Shown here one piece after another: positions 16,577 to 26,743 of a DNA stretch of 64,000 nucleotides. The notes beneath the pieces were generated by a model that saw nothing but the letters and a program-made list of their open reading frames with translations, had not been told where the DNA came from and searched no databases. The translations under genes were made by a program, and so were the position numbers. Source of the DNA: Actinoplanes missouriensis 431 (GTDB taxonomy: Bacteria; Actinomycetota; Actinomycetes; Mycobacteriales; Micromonosporaceae); the NCBI RefSeq assembly GCF_000284295.1, contig NC_017093.1, positions 2,542,001 through 2,606,000 on the forward strand, given 5' to 3'. Positions within the stretch are counted from its first letter, which is position 1, and every line of letters begins with the position of its first letter.

Positions 16577-17812
16577 TCAGACCCCGACCGGCTCCCGGTG
16601 CTCCGCGGCCTGCGACGTGTTCGCCCGGAATGTCCGGAAGCTCACCACCGCCAGCAGCAACCCCGCCACGGTGAGCCCCACGCCCAGCCACGCCGACGAC
16701 AGATAACCCCAACCGGCCGCGATCGCCGCCCCGCCCAGAGCCGCCCCGATGCTGTTCGCGATGTTGAGCGAGGACTGGTTCACCGCGGCGCCCATCAGCT
16801 GGGCGTCGGGCGCGGCGGCGATCAGCAGCGCCTGCAGCGCCGGGACGATGAAGAGGCTGGCCGCGCCGGTCAGGAACGCTCCCAGGAACAGGCCCGCCGG
16901 GTGGGCCGCGGTGAGCGCGAAGACCACGACCGAGGCCAGCATCGCGACGAACCCGATCAGCACGGTACGCCGGAGATTCCAGTCGGCCGCCACTCCGCCG
17001 ATCGCGATGCCCGCGGTCATGCCGAGGCCCATCACGGCCATCACCCACGGAACCGTCCCGGCGGACAGTTCGGTGATCTGCGTGGTGACCGGCGCGACGT
17101 AACTGTTGACCGCGAAGAAGCCGCTCGTGCCGATCGCCACGGTCGCGGCCACCAGCCAGACCTGCGGGGAACGGAAGGCGCGTAGTTCGGCGCGGGGCGA
17201 GCCGCCGGGAGCGGCCGCCACCGAGGGTACGGTGACGAGCACCGCCACAAGCGTGAGCGCGAAAACGGCAGCGACCGCGAGATAGGCCGCCCGCCACCCC
17301 TGCGACTGGCCGAGCGCCGTGATCAGCGGGACGCCGAGCAGGTTCGCCGCGGTCAGGCCGCCGATCACCATGGCAACGCCCTTGCCCTGGTTGCCGGGGC
17401 CGAGGATCGTCGCGGCCAGGATGCCGGCCGCGCCGAAGTACGCGCCGTGGGCGAGCGCGGCCACGAACCGACCGGCCAGGACCAGCTCGAACGTCGGGGC
17501 GAGCGCCGACGCGGCGGTGCCCGCGACCATGAGGCCGAGCAGGCCGAGCACCAGCCGGCGGCGGGGGGCGCGGGCGGTGAGCGCGGCGATCGAGGGCGCG
17601 CCGACGACGACGCCGAGCGCGTAGATGGTGATCATCCAGCCGGCGGTCGCCACGGCGTCCGGCGCGGAGTGGGCGTAATCGGCCGGAAGGAGGTCGCGGG
17701 CGATCTCGGGGAGCAGTCCCATGGCGACGAACTCGGTGAGGCCGAGTCCGAAACCGCCCAGGGAGAGGGCGAGCAGGGCTGCCCAGCGGCGGCCGGCGGT
17801 CAGGTTGTCCAC
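16577..17812 (-). CDS. MFS transporter, DHA1-type
   Basis: A 411-residue major facilitator protein with 12 predicted helices. It has the family loop after helix 2 (ALTARAPRRRLVLGLLGL) and GRFVAALAHGAYFGAAG in helix 4, as in AraJ/chloramphenicol-efflux type sugar or drug exporters. Translation starts at GTG 17812. It diverges from a LacI regulator with twin palindromic operators in between, so expression is probably relieved by a small-molecule inducer, possibly a sugar. Direction of transport (export) is inferred from the family. Confidence 0.88.
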   Translation of the reverse strand: MDNLTAGRRWAALLALSLGGFGLGLTEFVAMGLLPEIARDLLPADYAHSAPDAVATAGWMITIYALGVVVGAPSIAALTARAPRRRLVLGLLGLMVAGTAASALAPTFELVLAGRFVAALAHGAYFGAAGILAATILGPGNQGKGVAMVIGGLTAANLLGVPLITALGQSQGWRAAYLAVAAVFALTLVAVLVTVPSVAAAPGGSPRAELRAFRSPQVWLVAATVAIGTSGFFAVNSYVAPVTTQITELSAGTVPWVMAVMGLGMTAGIAIGGVAADWNLRRTVLIGFVAMLASVVVFALTAAHPAGLFLGAFLTGAASLFIVPALQALLIAAAPDAQLMGAAVNQSSLNIANSIGAALGGAAIAAGWGYLSSAWLGVGLTVAGLLLAVVSFRTFRANTSQAAEHREPVGV

Positions 17813-17823
17813 GGGATCCGACT

Positions 17824-17863
17824 CTAGAACGTTCTAGTGGGATGTCGGTATAGAACGTTCTAG
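17824..17863. promoter_or_regulatory. Twin LacI-type operators
   Basis: CTAGAACGTTCTAG (17824-17837), a perfect 14-base palindrome, and a second copy with core TAGAACGTTCTA (17851-17862) whose centre is 26 bases away. Both have the central CG step typical of LacI-family sites. A candidate -10 TATAGA (17849-17854) of the LacI gene overlaps the second copy. They lie between the divergent MFS and LacI starts. Confidence 0.85.
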
Positions 17864-17887
17864 TCGTCACACCGTACGATCGCGTCT

Positions 17888-18916
17888 ATGCAGTCTGGGG
17901 AACGACGCACTACCCTCGCCGACGTCGCGGCAGAAGCCGGTGTGTCGGTCGCGCTCGCGTCGATCGTCATACGCGGCGCCGCGGGCGCCGGGGCGGCCAC
18001 CCGGGAGCGCGTGCTCGAGGTCGCCCAGCGCCTCGGCTACCAGCCGGACAGCCGTGCTCGCCTGCTGCGCAGCGTACGCACCCGGCTGCTCGGCGTCGTC
18101 TTCGACGTGCGGCACCCGTTCCACACCGACCTGCTGACCGGGCTCTACGACGCGGCGGGCGCGGTGGGGTACGAGCTGACGCTGAGCGCCGTGACCCCCC
18201 GGCGCGACGAGCGCACCGCGATCGGCGGACTGCTCCAGGACCGGTGCGAGGCGCTCATCCTGTTCAGCCCACGCTCACGCACCGCCGACCTGGCCGCCCT
18301 CGCTGCCCGGCTGCCGGTCGTCGCGATGATGCGCACGGTGCGGCAGCGAGCCGTCGACGTGGTGCGCACGGACGACACCCGCGGTTCCGAGCTGGCCGTC
18401 GATCACCTGGTCGATCTCGGTCATCGCCGCATCGTGCACATCGACGGCGGGGCGCTTCCCGGCGCGGCCGAGCGCCGGCGGGGATACCAGGATGCCATGA
18501 GACGTCATGATCTGGGCGATTTGATCCGGGTGATCCCCGGCGGATCGGGGGAGGACGACGGCGCCCGCGCGGCGGAGCGGCTGCTTCCCGATCCGCCGAC
18601 CGCAGTGACCGTTTTCAACGATCTGAGCGCTACCGGTCTGCTCGACGTCCTGCGCGGCCACGGGCATCCGGTGCCGGGCGGCGGCGGTCAGCGGTTCCAC
18701 GGAGGCGTCAGCGTGGTCGGCTACGACGACAGCAGCTTCAGCCGGCTCGCGCACATCAATCTCACCACTGTCGCCCAGGACGTCGCGGCCCTGGCGGCGG
18801 GCGCTGTGCGACGCGCGGTCGCGCGCATCGAGGGCACGGACGTCGAGCACCGCGAGGTCGTCATCGAACCCCGGTTGATAATCCGCGGCACGAGCGGCCC
18901 AGCCGTGCCGGGGTGA
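17888..18916 (+). CDS. LacI family transcriptional regulator
   Basis: A 342-residue repressor. The helix-turn-helix and hinge occupy residues 8-60 (TLADVAAEAGVSVALASIVI, then RVLEVAQRLGYQPDSRA). The periplasmic-binding-like sensor domain follows (LGVVFDVRHPFHTDLL, DHLVDLGHRRIVHIDG, VSVVGYDDSSFSRL). It probably represses the divergent MFS gene and itself through the two palindromes. The recognition helix has an Ala-Ser-Ile in place of the more common TVSR, but the fold is clear. The effector is likely a sugar, as in the family. Confidence 0.93.
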   Translation: MQSGERRTTLADVAAEAGVSVALASIVIRGAAGAGAATRERVLEVAQRLGYQPDSRARLLRSVRTRLLGVVFDVRHPFHTDLLTGLYDAAGAVGYELTLSAVTPRRDERTAIGGLLQDRCEALILFSPRSRTADLAALAARLPVVAMMRTVRQRAVDVVRTDDTRGSELAVDHLVDLGHRRIVHIDGGALPGAAERRRGYQDAMRRHDLGDLIRVIPGGSGEDDGARAAERLLPDPPTAVTVFNDLSATGLLDVLRGHGHPVPGGGGQRFHGGVSVVGYDDSSFSRLAHINLTTVAQDVAALAAGAVRRAVARIEGTDVEHREVVIEPRLIIRGTSGPAVPG

Positions 18917-18971
18917 CCGCGTCGTGAGGTGCGAGCGGCCTTAGGCGGGCCGCGGTGACCGGGCCGCGTGA

Positions 18972-19739
18972 TTATGGTGCGCTCAGCGCCGTCCGGCCCA
19001 GCGCCGCCAGCGTCCCGGTGTCCCGGGGACCCGCCGTGATCACCGCAGCGTGGCGGAAAGCGATCGTGTGCCCACCGGGCGAGCGCAGCGGCGGATGATG
19101 TGGGTTCGCGTCATCGTCGACCAGAACGACCGTCGCCGGAGCCGGCACTTCCGCTGCCACTTCCCACGGGCCGTCACCCGTGTAAGAGAGCGCCCCGCGC
19201 CAGCGAAGACCGCCGCTCATGGCACCCGCGGCGCCGAACGTCAGGGGTGCGCCGGAGACGTTGGTGAGCGTGTTCTCGAACATCAGCACCCAGCTGTCGT
19301 CACCGGTCAGCGCCGCCGTGATCGCTCGCCACTCGTCGAGGACTGGAGCGCCGTCGTGACCGGTCCAGACCAGACGATGGGCCGCCGTCGCGGTGGTGCC
19401 GGTGGCGGAGAGCTCGGACAGGGTGTGATCCCCGGCCGGGTGCAGGCGGGGATGCTCGTCGATGTGCGGCGGTGACCAGGTGACGCCCGGCACCGGCTCG
19501 TCGGCGAGGGTGCGGACCATGCTCAGCGTGGGCGACGGCCGGTAGGTGTAGGTCAGCAACGGCACGTCACCAGCGGAAACGGTCACCGAGCGTCCCGGAT
19601 CGTGGCCGACCCGCAGGTCCGGCGTGAGGTCGCCGAGCCAGGCCTCCATCCGGGCGTCGTCCGGGTGAGGGCCCCGTTTGCACGTCCAGGCCTCGCCGCC
19701 GGATCGCATGCCCGTCGGTGCCTCGGCGCTCGATCGCAT
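18972..19739 (-). CDS. DUF6807/PmoA-like protein
   Basis: A protein of up to 255 residues resembling the DUF6807 (PmoA-type) family found with sugar-utilisation genes: VPLLTYTYRPSPT, TWSPPHIDEHPRLHP, LMFENTLTNVSGAPL and GGLRWRGALSYTG. Length is a little short of the family's usual 280-300 residues. A 30-base direct repeat duplicates the start region, giving ATG codons at 19739 and 19709; a third ATG at 19649 precedes the conserved part. No catalytic residue can be named. It is convergent with the LacI gene; a shared role in sugar metabolism is inference. Confidence 0.6.
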   Translation of the reverse strand: MRSSAEAPTGMRSGGEAWTCKRGPHPDDARMEAWLGDLTPDLRVGHDPGRSVTVSAGDVPLLTYTYRPSPTLSMVRTLADEPVPGVTWSPPHIDEHPRLHPAGDHTLSELSATGTTATAAHRLVWTGHDGAPVLDEWRAITAALTGDDSWVLMFENTLTNVSGAPLTFGAAGAMSGGLRWRGALSYTGDGPWEVAAEVPAPATVVLVDDDANPHHPPLRSPGGHTIAFRHAAVITAGPRDTGTLAALGRTALSAP

Positions 19740-19746
19740 GCCCGTC
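19702..19746. repeat. Duplicated start region, 30-bp period
   Basis: The 15-base sequence GATCGCATGCCCGTC occurs at 19702-19716 and again at 19732-19746. Each copy contains one candidate ATG (complement of CAT) of the DUF6807-like gene, so the duplication added ten codons and a second start. Confidence 0.8.
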
Positions 19747-19864
19747 CCCTGCTCGAATTCAAACAGATCCAGACGGAATTCAACGCCGAAGAACCCATCC
19801 CGTCAACCGGACCGCACACGCGCCGGCCGAATGTCGAAGCGCCAACCATAGTGATCTTTCGAAT

Positions 19865-19883
19865 TAAGGCATGCCTATCCTTA
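19865..19883. promoter_or_regulatory. Iron-box-like palindrome over the ECF transporter promoter
   Basis: A 19-base element (19865-19883) with five-base arms TAAGG and CCTTA. It matches 12 of 19 positions of the DtxR/IdeR consensus TTAGGTTAGGCTAACCTAA. It covers a -10 candidate TATCCT (19876-19881) that ends 7 bases before ATG 19889, so a bound repressor would block transcription. Confidence 0.5.
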
Positions 19884-19888
19884 TGCGC

Positions 19889-21691
19889 ATGCGCGTGCTG
19901 GTGCACCTGGACGGGATTTCGGTCCGTCACGAGATCGACGGCGAGTGGGGACCGCCTCGCCCACGGAACGTCACCGCGCGACTGCACGCCGGTGAAGTGG
20001 TGCTACTGCTCGGCCCCTCCGGCTGCGGCAAGTCCACCCTCACGCTCACCGTCAACGGGTTGATTCCGCAGGTCATCGATGCGCACATGGACGGTGCCGT
20101 CACGGTCGGCGGTCACGACACACGCGCGACTCCGGTGCCCCGGCTCGCCGCCGAGGTCGCCATGGTCTTCCAGGATCCGGATGCTCAGATCGTCACCGCG
20201 ACCGTTTTCGACGAGGTCTGCTTCGGACCGGAGAACCTCCTGCTCCCGGCCGAGGAGGTGGAGACGCGCGCCGAGGACGCGTTACGCCGCGTCGGCCTCT
20301 GGGAGCGCCGCCACGACGAGCCGGACAGGCTCTCCGGAGGCGGGCGTCAGCGCCTCGCGATCGCCTGCGCCCTCGCGCTGCGCACGCCGATGCTGGTCCT
20401 CGACGAGCCCACCGCGAACCTCGACCCGGCCGGCGTCGAGGAAGTCTTCCGCACGCTGCGTGACATCACCGCCGACCGCGACCGTGCCGTGCTGCTCGTC
20501 GAACACCATCTCGACGCCGCGATCGACCTGGTGGATCGCGTGATCGTTCTCGACGCGGCGGGCCGGGTCGTGCTCGACGGCCCCGCTAGGAGCACACTCG
20601 CCGACCACGCGGACCAACTGGTCGAGCTGGGCGTCTGGCTACCCACCGCCGCGCTCGCCGCCCTTCGATTGCGCACGCTGGGCATCGAACTCGACCCCCT
20701 GCCGCTCACTCCCCGTGACCTCACGTCGGCTCTGGACGCGATCTCCGCGCTACCACCGCTCCGTCAGCGCGCCGCGCGCGCAATTGATCCACAAACCGCC
20801 ATCCGGGTACGGGGTCTGAGCGTCCTCCGAGAGTCCACCACGATCCTGCGCGACATCGACCTGGACATCATGTCCGGTGAGTTCGTGGCGATCGTCGGCT
20901 CCAACGGGGCCGGCAAGACCACCCTGGCCCAAGCCCTGGCCGGCGTGACCACGGCCCGGCGCGGCACGGTCGTCGTCGACGGCCTGGACCCGGCCACCGC
21001 CGATCCGCGGGTGCTCGCCGAGCGGGTCGGTTTCGTCTTCCAGAACCCGGAACACCAGTTCGTCACGAGTCGCGTGGAGGACGAACTCGCCTACGGCCTG
21101 CGGGTCCGCAAGACTCCCGAGGACGAGGTCACCACCCGGGTCGAGGAACTCCTGCACCGCCTGGGCCTGCGCGAACTCCGCAGCGTGCACCCTTTCCTGA
21201 TTTCCGGCGGCCAGAAGCGGCGACTCTCGGTCGGCGCGGCGCTCGTCACCCGCCCCAGCGTGCTGGTGCTCGACGAGCCGACGTTCGGTCAGGACCGCGA
21301 GCGCGCCGCCGAGTTGCTGGCCCTGCTCGACGACTTGCACGCGGCCGGCACAACGATCGTAGTGGTCAGCCACGACATGACCCTGGTAGCCGAACACGCC
21401 ACCCGCGTCATAGTCCTCGCCAGCGCCAGCGCCCACGGCGGCATCAGCGCCAGCGCCCACGGCGGCGTCAGCGCCAGCGCGAGCGCCATCCCGAGCGGCG
21501 GCGTCAGCGCCGGCGGGCGATTGATCGCTGATGGACCGCCCGAGCAGATCTTCGCCGACGCAGATCTGCTCGCGGCCGCCGACCTGCGCCCACCGCCGCT
21601 CGCGCTGGCCGCCCGGGCGCTGGTCAACCACCCGCAGTGGCACGGCCTGACCCGCCTCGCCGACCTGCCCGCCCTGGAGCCGTCGTCGTGA
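19889..21691 (+). CDS. ECF transporter, fused double ATPase (A1-A2)
   Basis: About 600 residues with two ABC ATPase domains in one chain. Domain 1: Walker A GPSGCGKST (about residue 47), signature LSGGGRQRLAIA, Walker B MLVLDEPTANLD. Domain 2: Walker A GSNGAGKTT (about 338), signature ISGGQKRRLSVG, Walker B VLVLDEPTFGQD. Near the C-terminus (about 512-545) is an Ala/Ser/Gly repeat insertion between the two closing strands. It powers vitamin or metal uptake through the T and S subunits encoded next. The start is ATG 19889, with ATG 19883 as alternative; the likely transcript is leaderless and iron-box controlled. The next gene overlaps as GTGA. Confidence 0.92.
   Translation: MRVLVHLDGISVRHEIDGEWGPPRPRNVTARLHAGEVVLLLGPSGCGKSTLTLTVNGLIPQVIDAHMDGAVTVGGHDTRATPVPRLAAEVAMVFQDPDAQIVTATVFDEVCFGPENLLLPAEEVETRAEDALRRVGLWERRHDEPDRLSGGGRQRLAIACALALRTPMLVLDEPTANLDPAGVEEVFRTLRDITADRDRAVLLVEHHLDAAIDLVDRVIVLDAAGRVVLDGPARSTLADHADQLVELGVWLPTAALAALRLRTLGIELDPLPLTPRDLTSALDAISALPPLRQRAARAIDPQTAIRVRGLSVLRESTTILRDIDLDIMSGEFVAIVGSNGAGKTTLAQALAGVTTARRGTVVVDGLDPATADPRVLAERVGFVFQNPEHQFVTSRVEDELAYGLRVRKTPEDEVTTRVEELLHRLGLRELRSVHPFLISGGQKRRLSVGAALVTRPSVLVLDEPTFGQDRERAAELLALLDDLHAAGTTIVVVSHDMTLVAEHATRVIVLASASAHGGISASAHGGVSASASAIPSGGVSAGGRLIADGPPEQIFADADLLAAADLRPPPLALAARALVNHPQWHGLTRLADLPALEPSS
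21422..21513 (+). repeat. 24-bp tandem repeat inside ATPase gene
   Basis: Two near-identical 24-base units (21422-21445, 21446-21469) followed by degenerate copies to about 21513, encoding an Ala/Ser/His/Gly stretch such as SASAHGGI. The insertion falls after the H-loop region of the second ATPase domain and does not touch a catalytic motif. Confidence 0.8.
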
Positions 21692-22458
21692 GCCTGGCGG
21701 ACGTCACCGACCTGCGCACCTACAACCCGGTGGTGAAGGTGCTCGCCCCGGTACCGGCCATGGTCGTCTCGATCGGGTCGCGCGACCTCCGTACCCCCGC
21801 GATCTTCGCCGTGATCGCCCTGACCATGCTGCTCGCCTTCGGACGGCTGCGCGGACGCACCCTGCTCTGGCTCACGCTGGGCCCGATCGGCGTGGTCGCG
21901 CTGATGACCGTGTCGTTCGGGGTGTGGACCGATCCGGATCGGGTGAACCACACGACGGCCCTGATCACGGCCGGGCCGTTCACGCTCTGGTCCGGCGCGC
22001 TCGTCACCGGGCTCGCGACAGGTCTGCGGGTCGCGTCGGTCATGCTGCTCGCCCTGATCGCCGGCCTCACCACGGACGGGCCCGACCTGGTCCGCTCGAT
22101 GATCACGCACCTGCGGATGCCGTACCGCGTCGGTTACGCCGGGTTCGCGGCCATGCGGTTCGTGCCGAGGTTCCGTCACGATCTGGAGATCATCCGCCTC
22201 GCGCACCGGGTTCGCGGCGCTGACGGCGGGCGCGGGCCACTCGCCGCCGGACGACGGTACGCGGGCTACACCGTACCCCTGCTTGCCGGCGCGATCCGGC
22301 ACGGTGACCGGGTCTCGCTGGCCATGGAAGCGCGGGGTTTCGGCGCGCACCGCACCCGGACCGAACGTCGCAGCGTGCCGTTACGCCCCCGCGACGCGGT
22401 CCTCGCCGCCTGGTTGATCTCCCTCTGTTACCTCGTCCCGCACGTGTCTGGAGTTTGA
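21688..22458 (+). CDS. ECF transporter T component
   Basis: A 256-residue integral membrane protein of the EcfT/CbiQ group that couples the ATPases to the substrate-binding S subunit. It has about five membrane helices and the two cytoplasmic coupling segments with the Ala-Arg-Gly type motif: VRGADGGRG near 193 and MEARGFGAHRTRTERR near 230. GTG 21688 overlaps the ATPase stop. The S-component gene starts one base after this stop. Confidence 0.88.
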   Translation: MSLADVTDLRTYNPVVKVLAPVPAMVVSIGSRDLRTPAIFAVIALTMLLAFGRLRGRTLLWLTLGPIGVVALMTVSFGVWTDPDRVNHTTALITAGPFTLWSGALVTGLATGLRVASVMLLALIAGLTTDGPDLVRSMITHLRMPYRVGYAGFAAMRFVPRFRHDLEIIRLAHRVRGADGGRGPLAAGRRYAGYTVPLLAGAIRHGDRVSLAMEARGFGAHRTRTERRSVPLRPRDAVLAAWLISLCYLVPHVSGV

Positions 22459-22459
22459 G

Positions 22460-23038
22460 ATGAAACGAATGACCACCCGCTTCCTGATGGCGTGCGCGGC
22501 GATCGGCGCGGCCACCGGCGTCCTGTTGTTACCCGCCAACTTCATCTCCGCGGCCATCGCCGCGGCTGTCCCGCTCGCTTACGCCGCGATGCTCGGCGTC
22601 TGGCTGCTCGGCCCGGTCGTGGCCCTCGCGGTGCTGCGGCGCCCCGGTGCGGCCCTGCTCACCATGCTGATTGCCGGGATCATCAACATCCCGTCACCGG
22701 CCGGCCCGACCGCGATCGTCACCAACCTGATGATCGGCGTGGCGATGGAACTGGGCTTCCTGGTCACGCTGTACCGCATCTGGAAGCCCTGGCTCTTTCA
22801 CGTGACTGCTCTCGTCTTCGAGACCTGGTATGCGATCACCGCCTACACCTTCTACAACATCGACGACATGGCGATCGCCGTGCAGGGCGTCTTCTTCGCC
22901 CTGATGGCGGCGAGTGCCATCCTGTTCACCTGGCTCGGCCTGCTGATCGCGAGCCGGCTCGAGGCGACCGGCGTGGCCCGGGGAATCGCCCCCGGACGGC
23001 GCCCGGCCACCCCACCGCCTGCTCCGGCGGAGAGCTGA
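22460..23038 (+). CDS. ECF transporter S component, substrate unknown
   Basis: A 192-residue protein with about six membrane helices and a positively charged C-terminus, in the size range of S components that bind the substrate. It is similar in style to the YkoE type (MLIAGIINIPSP, FHVTALVFETWYAITAYTFYN), which suggests thiamine precursors, but the iron-box-like element upstream points to a metal or siderophore. I cannot decide between them. It forms one operon with the fused ATPase and T component. The gene ends directly against the stop of the convergent next gene. Confidence 0.75.
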   Translation: MKRMTTRFLMACAAIGAATGVLLLPANFISAAIAAAVPLAYAAMLGVWLLGPVVALAVLRRPGAALLTMLIAGIINIPSPAGPTAIVTNLMIGVAMELGFLVTLYRIWKPWLFHVTALVFETWYAITAYTFYNIDDMAIAVQGVFFALMAASAILFTWLGLLIASRLEATGVARGIAPGRRPATPPPAPAES

Positions 23039-24025
23039 TCAGCTGCCATCGCTGACCGCTATCCGGACCGCCGCCGGCAGGCCGGCCGCATCAAGATCGA
23101 GATGAACGGGGAAGACCCCGTCCCCGATCGACGTCATCGCCATCATGATGTGCGCGCCGCCGACCGCCACCGTGGCTGCCTCGTGCTCGGCCGCGCGCAC
23201 CGCGGCCATCACCTGCCAGTGGTCCGAATGCGGCCGGAAGTCGAACGCGAACATGACCTCGGGCTCGGCGTGCTGCCGGTGCTGCAGGGCGACGGCTCGC
23301 TCATAGGCCTCCTCATCCGGCATGTTCAGCCACCCGAAGACGTCGTCGCCCGGCGTACCGGTGCGGGTGGCGCCGAACTCGGCCGCCACCACCTCCTCGT
23401 CGCGGCCCCAGAACACCAGATCGGCCAGGCCGTCCCGGGTGTTCTCGTGCTCCCACGAGCCGAGCGCCTCCACATCGGCGAAGACGAACCGTGCGAAGTC
23501 GACGAACATGCTGCCCAGCTGGCGGGTCCGGGCCACCGGCGCCACACCGAACCCGATCTGGATCTCCCGCCAGCCGTGCGCGCCGCGGGTCGCCGTCACC
23601 GGCAGCGGACGGTCGGCGGGCACGTTGCCGATCGGCACCACCGGGACGCCCGTGATCAGGAAGTCCGGGTCGCCGGCCGCCAGCGCGCGCCGGAACCGCT
23701 CGAGGTGCGGGACCCGGCGTGGGAACAGGCGCAGCGAGGCGTCGTACCCATGGCTCTCGCAGTGTTCCTCGAAGAGCGCGTGGATCTTGGCGACGCCGTG
23801 CTGTGGGATGTCGTAGAGGAACAGCCCCGACTGACGGTCGAACGACCGGGCCGCAGCGGCCGCGTCCGGCCCGGCGATCTCGAAGTCGGCGGCCGCGACG
23901 GAGCCTGGCTCGGCGGTGTCGTCCGGTGACTGCTCACCGGACCACAGGCCGAGATAACCGCCATCCATCAGGACGAGCTCACCGGACGGGCAAGTGATCT
24001 CGCCGAGGCGCACACGTTCCTCCAT
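23039..24025 (-). CDS. Conserved hypothetical protein, 328 residues
   Basis: A soluble, acidic protein that I do not recognise. It starts at ATG 24025 (MEERVRLGEITCPSGELVL). Its first part resembles proteins that read out a value from a small beta domain (VLMDGGYLGLWSG). The middle has RGAHGWREIQIGFGVAPVAR and the end FRPHSDHWQVMAAVR, which contains possible metal-binding histidines. There is no signal peptide or membrane helix. The open frame continues upstream into the antisense strand of the ClpC gene, but that part is not coding. It is convergent with the ECF transporter operon. Confidence 0.6.
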   Translation of the reverse strand: MEERVRLGEITCPSGELVLMDGGYLGLWSGEQSPDDTAEPGSVAAADFEIAGPDAAAAARSFDRQSGLFLYDIPQHGVAKIHALFEEHCESHGYDASLRLFPRRVPHLERFRRALAAGDPDFLITGVPVVPIGNVPADRPLPVTATRGAHGWREIQIGFGVAPVARTRQLGSMFVDFARFVFADVEALGSWEHENTRDGLADLVFWGRDEEVVAAEFGATRTGTPGDDVFGWLNMPDEEAYERAVALQHRQHAEPEVMFAFDFRPHSDHWQVMAAVRAAEHEAATVAVGGAHIMMAMTSIGDGVFPVHLDLDAAGLPAAVRIAVSDGS

Positions 24026-24243
24026 GGGCGCGGAGTCTAAACAGGCCGAGCCGTGCGAAGCCAGGTCAACCTGTGGGGACGCCCGGGCAAGAACCTGATC
24101 GGGGTATCGAACCCCGCCGGTGCGATCGTGGAGACCTGCGGGTTTCGATATCACGGGTGTCCGGCGGCATCGATCCGGCGCTAGCATGGTCGTGGGTGGA
24201 GCGCCCGCCCGAGCCCGGCATCTCCGATGTGCCAAGAGTCCCC

Positions 24244-24265
24244 GACTCAGCGCGTTCCTTGAGTC
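24244..24265. promoter_or_regulatory. Inverted repeat upstream of ClpC-type gene
   Basis: GACTCA (24244-24249) and TGAGTC (24260-24265) form a perfect six-base inverted repeat with a 10-base spacer, 27 bases before the likely start. The right half contains CTTGAGT, one half of the HspR heat-shock (HAIR) site CTTGAGT-N7-ACTCAAG, but the partner half is on the wrong side, so HspR control is only a possibility. Confidence 0.4.
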
Positions 24266-24292
24266 ACTGTGCTTATGAGGGACGTGATGGGG

Positions 24293-26584
<2,292 letters not shown>

Positions 26585-26588
26585 ATCC

Positions 26589-26626
26589 CGGCCGATCCCG
26601 GGACCGATCGCTCCTGGGATCGGCCG
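26589..26626. terminator. Hairpin terminator after ClpC-type gene
   Basis: Perfect 11-base-pair inverted repeat CGGCCGATCCC (26589-26599) and GGGATCGGCCG (26616-26626) with a 16-base loop, starting 5 bases after the stop codon. No T run follows. Confidence 0.65.
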
Positions 26627-26743
26627 CACGCGGGGACAGCCCGTGCGCGTGGGTGGCCGGTGCCGCCCGGAGGCCGGGTGAGGTCCCACGGACGGCCGTG
26701 TGTCGGTGCTGCTCGCCTGGGCAGCGGCGGGCGGCGGGCTCGG

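Noticed and set aside
24096..24120. tRNA T-arm-like sequence on the minus strand (stem CGGGG/CCCCG, loop TTCGATA)
   Set aside because: No acceptor stem, anticodon arm or D-arm can be folded around it, so there is no tRNA; a chance match or att-like remnant cannot be told apart.
24244..24265. HspR (HAIR) site ahead of the ClpC-type gene
   Set aside because: Only one half, CTTGAGT, agrees; the partner half is on the wrong side, so I list the repeat only as an inverted repeat.
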